A stretch of 64,000 nt of DNA, taken from contig CP101033.1 of the NCBI GenBank assembly GCA_041319085.1, positions 763,501 to 827,500 of the forward strand. The letters are read 5' to 3'. Each line of letters starts with the position of its first letter. Position 1 is the first letter of the stretch. The DNA comes from Aeromonas veronii (GTDB taxonomy: Bacteria > Pseudomonadota > Gammaproteobacteria > Enterobacterales > Aeromonadaceae). The translations under genes and the position numbers were made by a program. The notes beneath the pieces were generated by a model. The model was not told where the DNA came from and ran no database searches. It saw only the letters and a list, made by a program, of their open reading frames with translations. Below are positions 28,863-39,125 of the stretch, piece after piece.

Positions 28863-28954
28863 TGGTGTTCACCGATTTGACATGGGGGAGGGGAGCGCTA
28901 CCCTGACCGCCACTGTTTTTGCAGCCAGTGGGCAGCCCGGTTCGGGAGAGAGCA

Positions 28955-29332
28955 ATGAAAGAGGCATTGTTTAACTGGTTGTCGGGCCTTGGGGTGGACG
29001 TCACCAGCCTGATGGCGCTGGTGATCGCGTTGGGTATTATCATCACCTCGCTGTTGCTGCTGGCCTTCTTCACCCGCCCCACTTTCGACGGCCTGCCGCT
29101 GAAAATTTACTGTTTCACTGCGCCCACCGCATGGGCTGATTACGAGGGATCCAAGCCGATATTTTCGACCATATCTTTGCCATCATTGAGCAATTTCATC
29201 TGCGGTTGCATCAATCTTCCACAGATTACGACATGCGTGGCCGGCAATGGGGATAAACAGGGAAACCGGGCGGGTCGAGGGCGCGGGGACATCCGCTTAT
29301 TAATTATCGACCCGTCGCCACTTGTCAGTTGA
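28955..29332 (+). pseudogene. Amputated membrane-protein gene (N-terminal fragment)
   Basis: An ATG preceded by GGGAGAG encodes MKEALFNWLSGLGVDVT and one good membrane helix (SLMALVIALGIIITSLLLLAFF, residues about 17-38). This resembles the first segment of YbdG-like mechanosensitive channels. After residue 45 the frame reads like non-coding DNA to its stop. I infer that the 3' part of the gene has been lost; the family assignment is tentative. Confidence 0.45.
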
Positions 29333-29443
29333 AATTTGCCGTGCAGAGGAGAAAAATGGCGGCCTTCTCTTCGCGCCCCTGATCCCCGCTTGATCAGCTG
29401 CCAGCCCAGAGACGTCACTTCAAGTCATCATCATGGGAAAGTT

Positions 29444-30370
29444 ATGAAGCTCCTCCACAATACTGCGGCCGCGCTGTGCTGCAGCCTCCTCTTGGGCGCC
29501 GCGCCTGCGCTCGCTGTTGAATACGCTCTGCCTGCGGCCAACAGCCGTCTGGTAGGGGAAAATCTGGAATACGTGGTCCCGGCCGAAGAGAACGGCCAGC
29601 CGCTGGAGGCCATTGCGGCGAAATTCCAGCTGGGGCTCACCAACATGACCGAAGCAAACCCCAAGGCGGATCCCCTGCTGGTACAGACCGGTGAGAAGCT
29701 GGTGATCCCCCAGCAGCTGATCCTGCCGGATGCGCCGCAGGAAGGGGTGGTGATCAACGTGGCCGAGATGCGCCTCTACTACTACCCCAAGGGTAAAAAA
29801 GTGGTGGAAGTGTTGCCCATCGGTATCGGTCAGCTCGGCACCGACACCCCGGAAAACTGGGTGACCAGCGTGCAGCGCAAGAAAGCGGGCCCGACCTGGA
29901 CCCCGACCGCCAAGATGCATGCCGAATATGCGGCCCGTGGCGAGAGCCTACCTGCGGTATGGCCGGCTGGCCCGGACAACCCCATGGGTCTGTTTGCGCT
30001 CTACGTTGGTAAGATGTTCGCCATCCACGGCACCAACGCCAACTTCGGTATCGGCCTGCGGGTGAGTCACGGTTGTGTACGTCTGCGCAACGACGACATC
30101 GCCTACCTGTTCAAGCAGGTACCGGTCGGTACCCGCGTCCAGTTCGTCAACCAGCCTATCAAGGCCTCTCTCGAGCCTAACGGCGTTCGCTATCTGGAAG
30201 TGCACCAGCCGCTCTCTCGTAGCGAGGAGGAGTTCAACTCCAAGATGCCGGTGCCGCTGCCAATGACCCCGGCGCTGACCCGTTTCATCGCTCAAGCCGA
30301 CAGCGATTCCCAGCGAGTAAAGCAGGCGCTGGATCAGCGCAACGGCATGCCGCTGGCGATCAATCGCTGA
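29444..30370 (+). CDS. L,D-transpeptidase (ErfK/YbiS/YcfS/YnhG type)
   Basis: A 308-residue periplasmic enzyme that cross-links peptidoglycan or attaches Braun lipoprotein. A signal peptide ([13 protein letters not shown]) is followed by a LysM-like region (about 40-90: [23 protein letters not shown]) and a YkuD catalytic domain with [11 protein letters not shown] and [11 protein letters not shown], nucleophile Cys211. The frame is open from 29336, but the ATG at 29444 gives the signal peptide. It stands alone between two terminators. Confidence 0.93.
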   Translation: MKLLHNTAAALCCSLLLGAAPALAVEYALPAANSRLVGENLEYVVPAEENGQPLEAIAAKFQLGLTNMTEANPKADPLLVQTGEKLVIPQQLILPDAPQEGVVINVAEMRLYYYPKGKKVVEVLPIGIGQLGTDTPENWVTSVQRKKAGPTWTPTAKMHAEYAARGESLPAVWPAGPDNPMGLFALYVGKMFAIHGTNANFGIGLRVSHGCVRLRNDDIAYLFKQVPVGTRVQFVNQPIKASLEPNGVRYLEVHQPLSRSEEEFNSKMPVPLPMTPALTRFIAQADSDSQRVKQALDQRNGMPLAINR

Positions 30371-30389
30371 TCTCGCGCTTGCCAATATG

Positions 30390-30419
30390 GCCCCGATCTC
30401 TGGTCGGGGCTTTTTTTTT
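30390..30419 (+). terminator. Terminator after the L,D-transpeptidase
   Basis: GCCCCGA / TCGGGGC stem, 7-base loop, then nine Ts. Confidence 0.9.
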
Positions 30420-30660
30420 GCGGCCGTAGCGGGGCGCAGTCGGTGATGACACCAGGCGGATAAGCAGTTGCTGCGTCAGGATAAAATCTGGCAGAACAGG
30501 GCAAGTGTGGTCTGTTGATTAAAGATAAAATGTTTATATTGTGTTTTTTGTTTGTTGGAAAAGGTTGAGGTTATGGGATCTGCTGATTAAGCTAGGCCGG
30601 TTTTTTAGGGATGAGCCCGTCACCAGAGCGGGCAGAAAATGACACAAAATGGAGTTTTGC

Positions 30661-32178
30661 ATGACAGCTAGCACCCCCATGTTAATCACTTTCCTGGTGT
30701 ATATCCTCGGAATGGTGTTGATCGGCTTCGTTGCCTATCGCGCTACCCGCAACTTTGATGACTACATTCTTGGCGGCCGCCGGATGGGGAGTTGGGTCAC
30801 CGCCCTCTCCGCCGGCGCCTCCGACATGAGCGGTTGGCTGCTGATGGGCCTGCCCGGTGCCATCTTCGTCAGCGGCATCTCCGAGAGCTGGATCGCCATC
30901 GGTCTGGTCATCGGCGCCTACCTCAACTGGCGCTGGGTCGCGGGTCGTCTGCGGGTACATACCGAGAAAAATCGCAACGCCCTGACCCTGCCGGACTACT
31001 TCACCTACCGCTTTGAAGATCACAGCAAGGTGCTGCGCATCCTCTCGGCGCTAGTGATCCTGCTCTTCTTCACCATCTATTGCGCCTCCGGCGTGGTGGC
31101 CGGTGCCCGGCTGTTCGAGAGTACCTTCGGCATGGATTACAACACTGCCCTCTGGGTCGGTGCCGCCGCCACTATCACCTACACCTTCTTCGGCGGCTTC
31201 CTCGCGGTGAGCTGGACCGACACGGTGCAGGCGACCCTGATGATCTTTGCCCTGATCCTGACCCCTGTCTTCGTCATCATCGCCGTCGGCGGGGTGGACA
31301 GCGCCATGATCGAGGTGGCCGCCAAGAGCGCCACCAACCTCGACATGTTCAAGAATCTGGATGTGATCGCCATTGTCTCGCTGATGGCCTGGGGCCTTGG
31401 CTACTTCGGTCAGCCCCACATTCTGGCCCGCTTCATGGCGGCGGATTCCCACCACTCCATGGCCAATGCCCGTCGCATCAGCATGACTTGGATGGTGTTC
31501 TGCCTTGCTGGCGCGGTGGCCATCGGCTTCTTCGGGCTGGCCTACTTTGCCCGCTTCCCGGAAGTGGCGGCTGGGGTGACCGGTAACCCGGAGCGGGTCT
31601 TTATCGAGCTCTCCAAGATCCTGTTCAACCCCTGGATTGCCGGTGTGCTGCTCTCCGCCATTCTGGCAGCGGTGATGAGTACCCTCAGCTGCCAGCTGCT
31701 GGTCTGCTCCAGCGCCATCACCGAGGATCTCTACAAGCCCTTCCTGCGCAAGAACGCCTCCCAGCGTGAGCTGGTGTGGGTGGGTCGCCTGATGGTGCTG
31801 CTGATCGCGGTGATTGCCATCGCCGTCGCCATGAATCCGGAAAACCGGGTGCTGGGGCTGGTGAGCTACGCCTGGGCCGGTTTCGGTGCTGCCTTTGGCC
31901 CCGTAGTGCTGCTCTCCGTGCTGTGGCCGCGGATGACCCGCAACGGTGCGCTGGCCGGCATGCTGGTCGGTGCCATCACCGTCATCGTCTGGAAGCAGTT
32001 CGGCTGGCTGGGGCTGTATGAGATCATCCCGGGCTTCCTGTTCGCGCTGCTGGCCATCGTGGTGGGCAGTCTGCTGGGCGAAGCGCCATCAAAAGCGATG
32101 CTGGAGCGTTTCCGCGATGCCGAGGCGGAGTACAACACCCCGGCCGAGAGCGCGGGAGAGCCGGTCGCGGTGAACTGA
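30661..32178 (+). CDS. putP: Sodium/proline symporter
   Basis: A 505-residue inner-membrane symporter of the SSS family with about 13 membrane helices. DYILGGRRMGSWVTALSAGASDMSG at the N-terminal end matches PutP, including the residues that bind sodium in helix 2; GYFGQPHILARFMA is also characteristic. GGAG lies 8 bases before the ATG at 30661, so I use it rather than the upstream ATG at 30649. No putA is adjacent. The 30420-30660 gap is AT-rich and presumably its promoter. Confidence 0.93.
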   Translation: MTASTPMLITFLVYILGMVLIGFVAYRATRNFDDYILGGRRMGSWVTALSAGASDMSGWLLMGLPGAIFVSGISESWIAIGLVIGAYLNWRWVAGRLRVHTEKNRNALTLPDYFTYRFEDHSKVLRILSALVILLFFTIYCASGVVAGARLFESTFGMDYNTALWVGAAATITYTFFGGFLAVSWTDTVQATLMIFALILTPVFVIIAVGGVDSAMIEVAAKSATNLDMFKNLDVIAIVSLMAWGLGYFGQPHILARFMAADSHHSMANARRISMTWMVFCLAGAVAIGFFGLAYFARFPEVAAGVTGNPERVFIELSKILFNPWIAGVLLSAILAAVMSTLSCQLLVCSSAITEDLYKPFLRKNASQRELVWVGRLMVLLIAVIAIAVAMNPENRVLGLVSYAWAGFGAAFGPVVLLSVLWPRMTRNGALAGMLVGAITVIVWKQFGWLGLYEIIPGFLFALLAIVVGSLLGEAPSKAMLERFRDAEAEYNTPAESAGEPVAVN

Positions 32179-32386
32179 TCCCCCTTACCGCTTTCTGATT
32201 GAGAGCCCCGCCCCCGGACAAGGAGCCCCCTGATTGGCCATCCTTGCACCGGTTTGGCGGGGCTTTGTGCTATCTGATTCACTCTTGGGCACTTTTTTAT
32301 GTTCGGCCAGGGGCTCGACGGTGTTCGCTTTCTTTTGTCTTGGCACCGAATATGGGACACTAGGCCGCCTGAAGGAGACCCAGTGC

Positions 32387-32704
32387 ATGCGCCTATTCAC
32401 CCTGATCCTGATCCTCCTGCTGGGGGGGCTGCAATATGACCTCTGGCTGGGGAAGAACGGGCTATCCGATTATCAGAACTTGTCTGAGGCCATCTCGCAG
32501 CAACAGCGAGACAATCAGACCCTCAAGGATCGTAACGACCTCATCTACCGCGAGATAGATGATCTCACCTCTGGCCTCGAAGCCATCGAGGAGTTGTCGC
32601 GCAACGATCTGGGTTATATCAAGCAAGGGGAGACCTTCTATCGGATCATTCCCAAAGAGAAAGACAAAGAGACTGTGTCGGACAATGAGCCCTACGATGA
32701 CTGA
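32387..32704 (+). CDS. ftsB: Cell division protein FtsB
   Basis: A 105-residue bitopic membrane protein of the divisome FtsQ-FtsL-FtsB complex. It has one N-terminal membrane helix (LFTLILILLLGGLQYDLW), a leucine-zipper coiled coil (about residues 28-65) and the conserved EELSRNDLGYIKQGETFYRII end. Its last codons overlap the start of ispD. A GAAGGAGAC ribosome-binding site precedes the ATG. Confidence 0.95.
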   Translation: MRLFTLILILLLGGLQYDLWLGKNGLSDYQNLSEAISQQQRDNQTLKDRNDLIYREIDDLTSGLEAIEELSRNDLGYIKQGETFYRIIPKEKDKETVSDNEPYDD

Positions 32705-33434
32705 TGCCTGTCGGGTATCTGGCCTGACGGCGATTGTGCCTGCCGCCGGTATCGGCAGCAGAATGGGGGCCGATTGTCCCAAGCAGTACCTGCCACTGGC
32801 GGGTAAAACCATTCTCGAACATACCCTGGCGCGGCTGCTCTCCCACCCTGCCATCACGCAGGTGATCGTGGCGCTGGCGCCCCATGACCACTGGTTCGAG
32901 GCCCTGCCCGTGGCCGCTGACCCGCGTATTGTGCGGGTTGAGGGCGGCGCCGAGCGCGCCTTTTCCGTCCTCAATGGCCTTCATGTGGTGCAAGGGGCGT
33001 GGGTGCTGGTGCACGATGCGGCCCGCCCCTGCCTGAGCCACGGCGATCTCGATGCGCTGATTGCCACGGCCATGAACTGCGGCGGTGCCATTCTCGGCAG
33101 TCGGGTGCGCGATACCATGAAACGCTCCGATGGCGAGGGCAATATCATCGCCACCGTCGAGCGCGAGCAGCTCTGGCATGCCCTGACGCCGCAGATGTTC
33201 CCGACCCTTGCCCTGACGCGGGCGCTGGAAGAGGGGCTGCTGCTGGGCGCCACCATTACCGACGAGGCGTCTGCCATGGAGCGGGCTGGATTCACGGTGC
33301 GCATGGTGGAAGGGCGCGCCGACAATATCAAAGTAACCCGGCCGGAGGATCTCTCTCTGGCTGGGCTCTATTTGCAGCAACAGAACACGCGCCAGCTGGC
33401 GCAACCCGATTCACCCACAGAGGAGCTGGCATGA
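32697..33434 (+). CDS. ispD: 2-C-methyl-D-erythritol 4-phosphate cytidylyltransferase
   Basis: A 245-residue enzyme of the MEP isoprenoid pathway that makes CDP-methylerythritol. The CTP-binding loop [19 protein letters not shown] is intact, followed by VHDAARPCL and ITDEASAME. The ATG at 32697 overlaps the ftsB stop, giving translational coupling; an ATG at 32685 is also possible. It ends overlapping ispF by four bases. Confidence 0.95.
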   Translation: MTDACRVSGLTAIVPAAGIGSRMGADCPKQYLPLAGKTILEHTLARLLSHPAITQVIVALAPHDHWFEALPVAADPRIVRVEGGAERAFSVLNGLHVVQGAWVLVHDAARPCLSHGDLDALIATAMNCGGAILGSRVRDTMKRSDGEGNIIATVEREQLWHALTPQMFPTLALTRALEEGLLLGATITDEASAMERAGFTVRMVEGRADNIKVTRPEDLSLAGLYLQQQNTRQLAQPDSPTEELA

Positions 33435-33907
33435 TCCGGATTGGACATGGTTTTGATGTACACAAGTTTGGTGGGGTTGGCCCCTGCATGCTGGGTGGCG
33501 TGCCAGTTCCCTACGAACAGGGGCTGGTTGCCCACTCCGACGGCGATGTGGTGCTGCACGCGGTGAGCGATGCCCTGCTGGGGGCCATCGGTGCCGGTGA
33601 CATCGGCCGCCACTTCCCCGATACCGCAGCGGAATTCAAGGGGATCGATAGCCGCATCCTGCTGCGGGATGTGTTTGCCCGGGTACAGAAGGCGGGTTAT
33701 GCCATCGGCAACCTGGATGTGACCATCATCGCCCAGGCCCCCAAAATGGCCCCCCATATCGATGCCATGTGCGCCGTGCTGGCCGCCGATCTGCAATGTG
33801 ATTTGAACCGGGTGAACGTCAAGGCGACCACCACCGAACAGCTTGGGTTTACGGGGCGCAAGGAAGGGATCGCCACCGAAGCCGTCGTCCTACTGGTGAA
33901 ACAATAA
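33431..33907 (+). CDS. ispF: 2-C-methyl-D-erythritol 2,4-cyclodiphosphate synthase
   Basis: A 158-residue trimeric zinc enzyme of the MEP pathway. [11 protein letters not shown] supplies the metal-binding Asp-X-His, and [19 protein letters not shown] and the C-terminal [15 protein letters not shown] are family hallmarks. It starts within the ispD stop (ATGA overlap) and shares one base with truD. Confidence 0.97.
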   Translation: MIRIGHGFDVHKFGGVGPCMLGGVPVPYEQGLVAHSDGDVVLHAVSDALLGAIGAGDIGRHFPDTAAEFKGIDSRILLRDVFARVQKAGYAIGNLDVTIIAQAPKMAPHIDAMCAVLAADLQCDLNRVNVKATTTEQLGFTGRKEGIATEAVVLLVKQ

Positions 33908-34965
33908 TGCTGGAACAACTTGCCTATCTGCACGGGGCGCCCACCGCCCGCGGTATCCTCAAGGCCGAGGCTGCCGACTTCGTGGTGAATGAAGATCTCG
34001 GCTTCGAGCCTTGCGGTGAAGGGGAGCATATTTTCGTCCGGGTGCGCAAAACCGGTGAGAACACTGCCTGGGTAGCGGGCCTGCTGGCCGATGCGGCCGG
34101 GGTCAACCGCAATGCGGTGACCTGGGCGGGCCTGAAAGATCGCCACGCGGTGACCGAGCAGTGGTTCGGCATTCACCTGCCAGGCAAGGCAGAGCCGAAC
34201 CTTTCGGTGATCGAAAGCGACAGCATCCAGATCCTGCAGGTGAAGCGCCACAACAAGAAGCTGCGGGTCGGTTATCTTAAGGGCAATCACTTCACCCTGC
34301 GCCTCACCGCGCTGGAGCAGGCCGACGGGCTGGCAGCACGCCTGCAGGCCATCGCCGAGCAGGGCGTACCCAATTACTATGGTGAGCAGCGTTTTGGCCG
34401 CGATGGCAACAACCTGGAAGCGGCCAAGGCGATGTTCGCCGGCAAGCGGATCAAGGATCGCAACAAGCGATCCCTCTACCTCTCAGCCGCTCGCAGCATG
34501 CTGTTCAACGCCATTGTCAGCGCCCGCATCGAGCAGGGGCTGGCCCATCAGCTGCTGGCCGGTGATTGCGTGATGCTCAAGGGCAGCCACTCCATCTTCA
34601 GCGAAGAGGGGGTTACCTCCGAGCTGGAGGCGCGTCTTGCCTCCGGCGACGTGCAACTGACCGCGCCCCAGTGGGGCCGTGGCCGGCTGGCCAGTCAGGG
34701 TGCCGCTGCCGAGTTCGAACAGGCTGTGTTGGCCCCGTATCGCGATTGGTGTGACGGGCTGGAGCAAGCCGGGCTGGATCAGGATCGCCGCCCGCTGCTG
34801 CTCAAGCCGGAGCAGATGAGCTGGCAGCTGGATGGTGAGGCGCTGACCCTCTCCTTCTTCCTGCCGGCGGGCGCGTTTGCCACCAGCGTAGTGCGCGAGT
34901 TAATGCAGGCCGAAGAGGCCGATCATGGTTTCAGGAATCAGACCGATGCGAATTCTGGTCAGTAA
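33907..34965 (+). CDS. truD: tRNA pseudouridine-13 synthase
   Basis: A 352-residue enzyme that converts U13 of some tRNAs to pseudouridine. The catalytic Asp lies in [29 protein letters not shown] and [17 protein letters not shown] are also typical. The start codon overlaps the ispF stop by one base and its end overlaps surE by 20 bases, so it is an internal gene of one tight operon. Confidence 0.96.
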   Translation: MLEQLAYLHGAPTARGILKAEAADFVVNEDLGFEPCGEGEHIFVRVRKTGENTAWVAGLLADAAGVNRNAVTWAGLKDRHAVTEQWFGIHLPGKAEPNLSVIESDSIQILQVKRHNKKLRVGYLKGNHFTLRLTALEQADGLAARLQAIAEQGVPNYYGEQRFGRDGNNLEAAKAMFAGKRIKDRNKRSLYLSAARSMLFNAIVSARIEQGLAHQLLAGDCVMLKGSHSIFSEEGVTSELEARLASGDVQLTAPQWGRGRLASQGAAAEFEQAVLAPYRDWCDGLEQAGLDQDRRPLLLKPEQMSWQLDGEALTLSFFLPAGAFATSVVRELMQAEEADHGFRNQTDANSGQ

Positions 34966-35707
34966 TGATGATGGTGTGCACGCCGAGGGCATTCGAGCTC
35001 TCAGCTCGGCGCTGCACGTCTGCGGCGAGGTCATTGTGGTGGCGCCGGATCGCAACCGCAGCGGCGCGAGTCACTCCCTGACGCTGGAAGTACCGCTGCG
35101 GGTTACCCGAATCGCAGAAAACGGCTTTAATGGGATTGAGAGTTATGCGGTGAAGGGCACGCCGACCGACTGCGTGCATCTGGCGGTCAACGAGCTGGTA
35201 CGCCCTGAACCCGACATGGTGGTGGCCGGTATCAACCACGGCGCCAATCTGGGGGATGATGTCATCTACTCGGGCACGGTCGCGGCGGCCACCGAGGGAC
35301 GCCATCTTGGCTACCCCTCCATCGCTATTTCGCTGGTGGGCAAAACCCACTTCGCCACGGCGGCCTACTACGCCGCGCAGTTGGTGAAGGGCATGATGGT
35401 GCACCCGCTGCCCGCCGATCAGATCCTCAACGTCAACGTGCCGGACCTGCCCCTCGAGCAGATCAAGGGGATCAGGGTGACGCGCCTTGGCAATCGCCAC
35501 CGGGCAGAGTCGGTGATCTGCAGCGAGGATCCCCGTGGTCAGCCCATCTACTGGATTGGCCCGCCCGGCAGCCAGCAAGATGCGGGAGAAGGCACGGATT
35601 TCGCCGCCATCGAGCAGGGCTACGTCTCGATCACCCCCCTGACCATCGATATGACTGCCTACAGCAGTCTGGCGGGGCTGGGGGCTTGGTTGGATCTGCA
35701 GGAATGA
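34946..35707 (+). CDS. surE: 5'/3'-nucleotidase SurE
   Basis: A 253-residue stationary-phase survival phosphatase acting on nucleoside monophosphates and short polyphosphate. The metal site is present: RILVSNDDG (two Asp), [12 protein letters not shown] (Ser) and [17 protein letters not shown] (Asn). The ATG at 34946 gives the standard N-terminus and lies inside the end of truD. Confidence 0.97.
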   Translation: MRILVSNDDGVHAEGIRALSSALHVCGEVIVVAPDRNRSGASHSLTLEVPLRVTRIAENGFNGIESYAVKGTPTDCVHLAVNELVRPEPDMVVAGINHGANLGDDVIYSGTVAAATEGRHLGYPSIAISLVGKTHFATAAYYAAQLVKGMMVHPLPADQILNVNVPDLPLEQIKGIRVTRLGNRHRAESVICSEDPRGQPIYWIGPPGSQQDAGEGTDFAAIEQGYVSITPLTIDMTAYSSLAGLGAWLDLQE

Positions 35708-35714
35708 GGGTGGT

Positions 35715-36332
35715 GTGATAGTACAGCGCCTGTTAAACCAGCTGATCGCACAGGACATTCGCGATTTCCGCGTACTCACGGCGATTGCTAAGGTGCCGCG
35801 CCAGCTGTTCGTGGATGAAGCCATGGCGCACAAGGCATGGGACAACACCGCCTTGCCCATTGGCCACGGCCAGACCATCTCGCAACCCTACATGGTGGCG
35901 CGGATGACCGAGCTGCTGATCCAGAACGATCCGGCCCATGTGCTGGAGATCGGCACTGGCTCGGGCTACCAGACGGCGATCCTCGCTCATCTGGTGGAGC
36001 ACGTGTATACCGTTGAGCGGATCAAGTCGCTGCAGTTCCAGGCAAGACGCCGACTGCGCCAGCTCGATCTGCACAATATCTCGGCCAAGCACGGCAACGG
36101 CTGGCTGGGTTGGCCCAACAAGGGGCCTTATGACGCCATTCTGGTGACGGCTGCGGCGAGCGAGATCCCGACGGCATTGACCGATCAGCTGGCCGAAGGG
36201 GGCCGACTGGTGTTGCCCGTGGGTGACAGCCAGCAGACCCTGCAGCTGATCGAACGATCCGGATCCCAGCTGACCAGCCGTATTCTGGAGCCGGTTCGTT
36301 TTGTTCCTCTGATTGACGGAGATGTTGAGTGA
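35715..36332 (+). CDS. pcm: Protein-L-isoaspartate O-methyltransferase
   Basis: A 205-residue SAM-dependent enzyme that starts repair of isoaspartyl residues in aged proteins. [31 protein letters not shown] (SAM loop) and [18 protein letters not shown] are all present. It starts with GTG 7 bases after surE, the usual surE-pcm pair, and its stop overlaps the next gene. Confidence 0.96.
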   Translation: MIVQRLLNQLIAQDIRDFRVLTAIAKVPRQLFVDEAMAHKAWDNTALPIGHGQTISQPYMVARMTELLIQNDPAHVLEIGTGSGYQTAILAHLVEHVYTVERIKSLQFQARRRLRQLDLHNISAKHGNGWLGWPNKGPYDAILVTAAASEIPTALTDQLAEGGRLVLPVGDSQQTLQLIERSGSQLTSRILEPVRFVPLIDGDVE

Positions 36333-36910
36333 AGTTGTTTTCCCGTTTGTACGTACTGGTGATGCAGTGGGCCCGCCACAAGTATGCTCCCTGGTATCTC
36401 TCCATCACCGCCTTTATCGAGTCGGTATTCTGGCCTATTCCGGTGGATGTGATGCTGGCGCCGATGGCGCTCGCCAGACCGCAAAAGGCGTGGCACTACG
36501 CCGGGTTGGCAACGACCTTTTCGGTGCTGGGCGCCCTGTTCGGTTACGCCCTTGGCTATGCCCTGTGGGATCCGGTGGTGCAACCCCTCATCGTATCTGT
36601 GGGCTATGAAGGCAAGATTGCCATCGCCCAGCAGTGGTTTGAGCAGTGGGGGATCTGGGTCATTTTCATTGCCAGCTTCACCCCTATTCCCTACAAGGTG
36701 TTTACCGTGACGGCAGGGTTGTTGCAAATGGCTCTGCTGCCCTTCATCATCACCTCCCTCATCGGTCGTGGCATGCGCTTTTTCCTGGTTGCGGGCCTGA
36801 TGCGTTGGGGTGGCGAGAAGATGGAGCGCAAACTGATGCACTACGTAGATGTGCTCGGTTGGCTCTGTATTGGTTTGGCCGTTGTGGCCTATTTCTGGTT
36901 TAGTCGTTAA
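36329..36910 (+). CDS. yqaA: YqaA family membrane protein
   Basis: A 193-residue inner-membrane protein of the DedA/VTT-like group with about four to five membrane segments. [17 protein letters not shown] and [20 protein letters not shown] are characteristic. It starts with GTG overlapping the pcm stop codon. Its function is unsettled; VTT relatives move lipids or support membrane homeostasis. It lies in the gap between pcm and nlpD, as in several gammaproteobacteria. Confidence 0.9.
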   Translation: MKLFSRLYVLVMQWARHKYAPWYLSITAFIESVFWPIPVDVMLAPMALARPQKAWHYAGLATTFSVLGALFGYALGYALWDPVVQPLIVSVGYEGKIAIAQQWFEQWGIWVIFIASFTPIPYKVFTVTAGLLQMALLPFIITSLIGRGMRFFLVAGLMRWGGEKMERKLMHYVDVLGWLCIGLAVVAYFWFSR

Positions 36911-36919
36911 GGATCCATT

Positions 36920-37990
36920 ATGCGTTCGCGTCTTTGGCAGGGAAGCAGTGTCGTGGTGTTGTCATGGCTGCTGCTTGCTTGCTCCTCCAATAAAAATGCA
37001 GCTCCGGTGGATGGAATAGGTGATGACCAGTTCGTCTCGACCATTCCGGCTCGCCAGAGTGGCACCCCGGTTCGTACACCCATTCAGGGTAACAGTTATG
37101 TCGTGAAGCGGGGCGATACCCTCTACTCCATCGCTTTCAACTCGGGCAATGATGTGCCTTCGCTGGCTAGCCTCAACAACATCAGCCCGCCCTACAATAT
37201 TTATCCGGGGCAGCAGTTGCGGCTCGATGCTTCCAACTCCCCGGTGACGGCCAGCAGAAGCGCCGGCACCTATGAGGTGCACCGTGGTGACACCCTGAGC
37301 AGCATCGGCCGCCAGTTCGGTATGACGCCGCAGGCGCTGGCCCAGAGCAACAACCTGAGCGCCCCCTATGCGCTGCAACCGGGTCAGGTGCTCAATGTCC
37401 AGACCGCGGGCGGCGGTTCGACCCAGATGGTGGCTGCGACTCGTCCGGCAACCATTGCCCCGGTGGCTGTGAGCCGAACAAGCAGCGGCCCTCGTCCGTT
37501 GGTTGAGCCGAGCGAATCTGGTCAGACCACGCCATTCATCTCTCAGAAATCCGTTGCTGCGGCAGCACCGAAGGAATACGCTCAGGTCAAAGAACAAAAA
37601 ACAGACAACTCTCAGTCGAGACTCTCCTGGCACTGGCCCGCAAAAGGCCGGATTGTTGAAGGGTTCTCTGTTGCAGAACAGGGTAACAAGGGTATCGACA
37701 TAGCCGGCCAGAAGGGGCAACCCGTCTACGCCGCCAGCAGCGGTAAAGTGGTATACGCTGGCAGTGCTTTAAGGGGGTACGGCAAGCTGATCATCCTCAA
37801 GCATGATGATGACTACCTCTCTGCCTACGCACACAACGACCAGTTGCGGGTGAAGGAAGGAGACAGCATCAAGGGGGGCTCGGTCATTGCCAACATGGGC
37901 AGCACGGACGCGCCGGATGTACGATTGCATTTCGAGATCCGGTACCGAGGCAAGTCGATCAATCCGATGAGCTATTTGCCAAAGCGTTAA
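36920..37990 (+). CDS. nlpD: Murein hydrolase activator NlpD
   Basis: A 356-residue outer-membrane lipoprotein (signal with lipobox LLLACSS, Cys21). Two LysM repeats follow (about 54-98 and 114-158), then a Pro/Ser/Thr-rich linker and an M23-type domain (about 245-350). The domain lacks the usual metal ligands (GIDIA without the preceding His; LHFEI rather than HxH), as in E. coli NlpD, which activates the amidase AmiC instead of cutting murein itself. It precedes rpoS, whose promoter often lies inside nlpD. Confidence 0.94.
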   Translation: MRSRLWQGSSVVVLSWLLLACSSNKNAAPVDGIGDDQFVSTIPARQSGTPVRTPIQGNSYVVKRGDTLYSIAFNSGNDVPSLASLNNISPPYNIYPGQQLRLDASNSPVTASRSAGTYEVHRGDTLSSIGRQFGMTPQALAQSNNLSAPYALQPGQVLNVQTAGGGSTQMVAATRPATIAPVAVSRTSSGPRPLVEPSESGQTTPFISQKSVAAAAPKEYAQVKEQKTDNSQSRLSWHWPAKGRIVEGFSVAEQGNKGIDIAGQKGQPVYAASSGKVVYAGSALRGYGKLIILKHDDDYLSAYAHNDQLRVKEGDSIKGGSVIANMGSTDAPDVRLHFEIRYRGKSINPMSYLPKR

Positions 37991-38035
37991 CCCCAGAGAG
38001 ACCGTCTTACTCTGGTAACGTCAGGGAGACACACC

Positions 38036-39019
38036 ATGAGCCAAGAACAACTGGTAATGCAGGATGCAGAGTTAGAGTTTGACGCTGAACCCGAATCTCA
38101 CGAAGAAGTGGAAGAGTTGCAGGAGGTCGCCGCCGAGGCGGGAGAGACTAGCTCCGATGAGTTGCTGGCGCCTGAGCTGAACAAGGTGATGGATGCCACG
38201 CAACTCTACCTGGGGGAGATTGGTTTTTCCCCGCTGCTCACTGCCGAAGAGGAAGTCTACTACGCCCGTCGTGCCTTGCGGGGTGACAAAGCTGCCCGCA
38301 AGCGCATGATCGAGTCCAACCTTCGACTGGTGGTGAAAATCGCCCGTCGCTACAACAACCGCGGCCTGGTTCTGCTCGATCTCATCGAAGAGGGCAACCT
38401 CGGTCTCATCCGCGCGGTCGAGAAGTTCGATCCCGAGCGCGGCTTCCGTTTCTCCACCTATGCGACCTGGTGGATCCGCCAGACCATTGAGCGGGCCATC
38501 ATGAATCAGACCCGCACCATCCGGCTGCCCATTCATGTGGTCAAAGAGTTGAACGTCTACCTGCGCACCGCGCGCGAACTCTCTCACCGTCTCGATCACG
38601 AGCCGACCGCCGAAGATATCGCCCAGGCGCTCGATCGTTCGGTTGACGATGTGAACCGCATGCTCAAGCTCAACGAGAAGATCACCTCGGTGGATACCCC
38701 CATCGGCGGCGATCGTGACAAGGCGCTGCTGGATGTGCTCTCTGACGAGCGCGGCATGGGGCCGGAGCTGGAATCCCAGGATGACGACATGCGCGCCAGC
38801 ATTGTGCACTGGCTGGAAGAGCTCAATCCCAAGCAGCGGGAAGTGCTGGCTCGCCGTTTTGGCCTGCTGGGCTACGAGCCGGCGACGCTGGAAGATGTCG
38901 GCGCCGAGATTGGCCTGACCCGTGAGCGGGTACGCCAGATCCAGGTAGAGGGGCTGCGCCGCCTGCGTGAGATCCTGCTGGGCCTGGGGCTCTCCATCGA
39001 GGCACTGTTTCGCACCTGA
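38036..39019 (+). CDS. rpoS: Stationary-phase sigma factor RpoS
   Basis: A 327-residue sigma-70 family factor for stress and stationary phase. Region 1.2 ([16 protein letters not shown]), region 2 ([18 protein letters not shown] ... [16 protein letters not shown]), region 3 and the helix-turn-helix of region 4.2 ([20 protein letters not shown]) are all intact. It begins 45 bases after nlpD behind GTCAGGGAGAC. An acidic N-terminal extension (residues 6-43) is rich in Glu. Confidence 0.98.
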   Translation: MSQEQLVMQDAELEFDAEPESHEEVEELQEVAAEAGETSSDELLAPELNKVMDATQLYLGEIGFSPLLTAEEEVYYARRALRGDKAARKRMIESNLRLVVKIARRYNNRGLVLLDLIEEGNLGLIRAVEKFDPERGFRFSTYATWWIRQTIERAIMNQTRTIRLPIHVVKELNVYLRTARELSHRLDHEPTAEDIAQALDRSVDDVNRMLKLNEKITSVDTPIGGDRDKALLDVLSDERGMGPELESQDDDMRASIVHWLEELNPKQREVLARRFGLLGYEPATLEDVGAEIGLTRERVRQIQVEGLRRLREILLGLGLSIEALFRT

Positions 39020-39063
39020 CAAGGGTGCCGCCGTGCATCGCAAACGGCTGAACAACTGAATAG

Positions 39064-39096
39064 AACGAGGGGAGCAGAAGCTCCCCTCGTTTTTTA
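39064..39096 (+). terminator. Terminator after rpoS
   Basis: ACGAGGGGAGC / GCTCCCCTCGT stem with an AGAA loop and T6; it could also serve the convergent reductase gene. Confidence 0.9.
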
Positions 39097-39125
39097 TTGC
39101 CTGTCGTCTGGCGATGGCTTCGCGG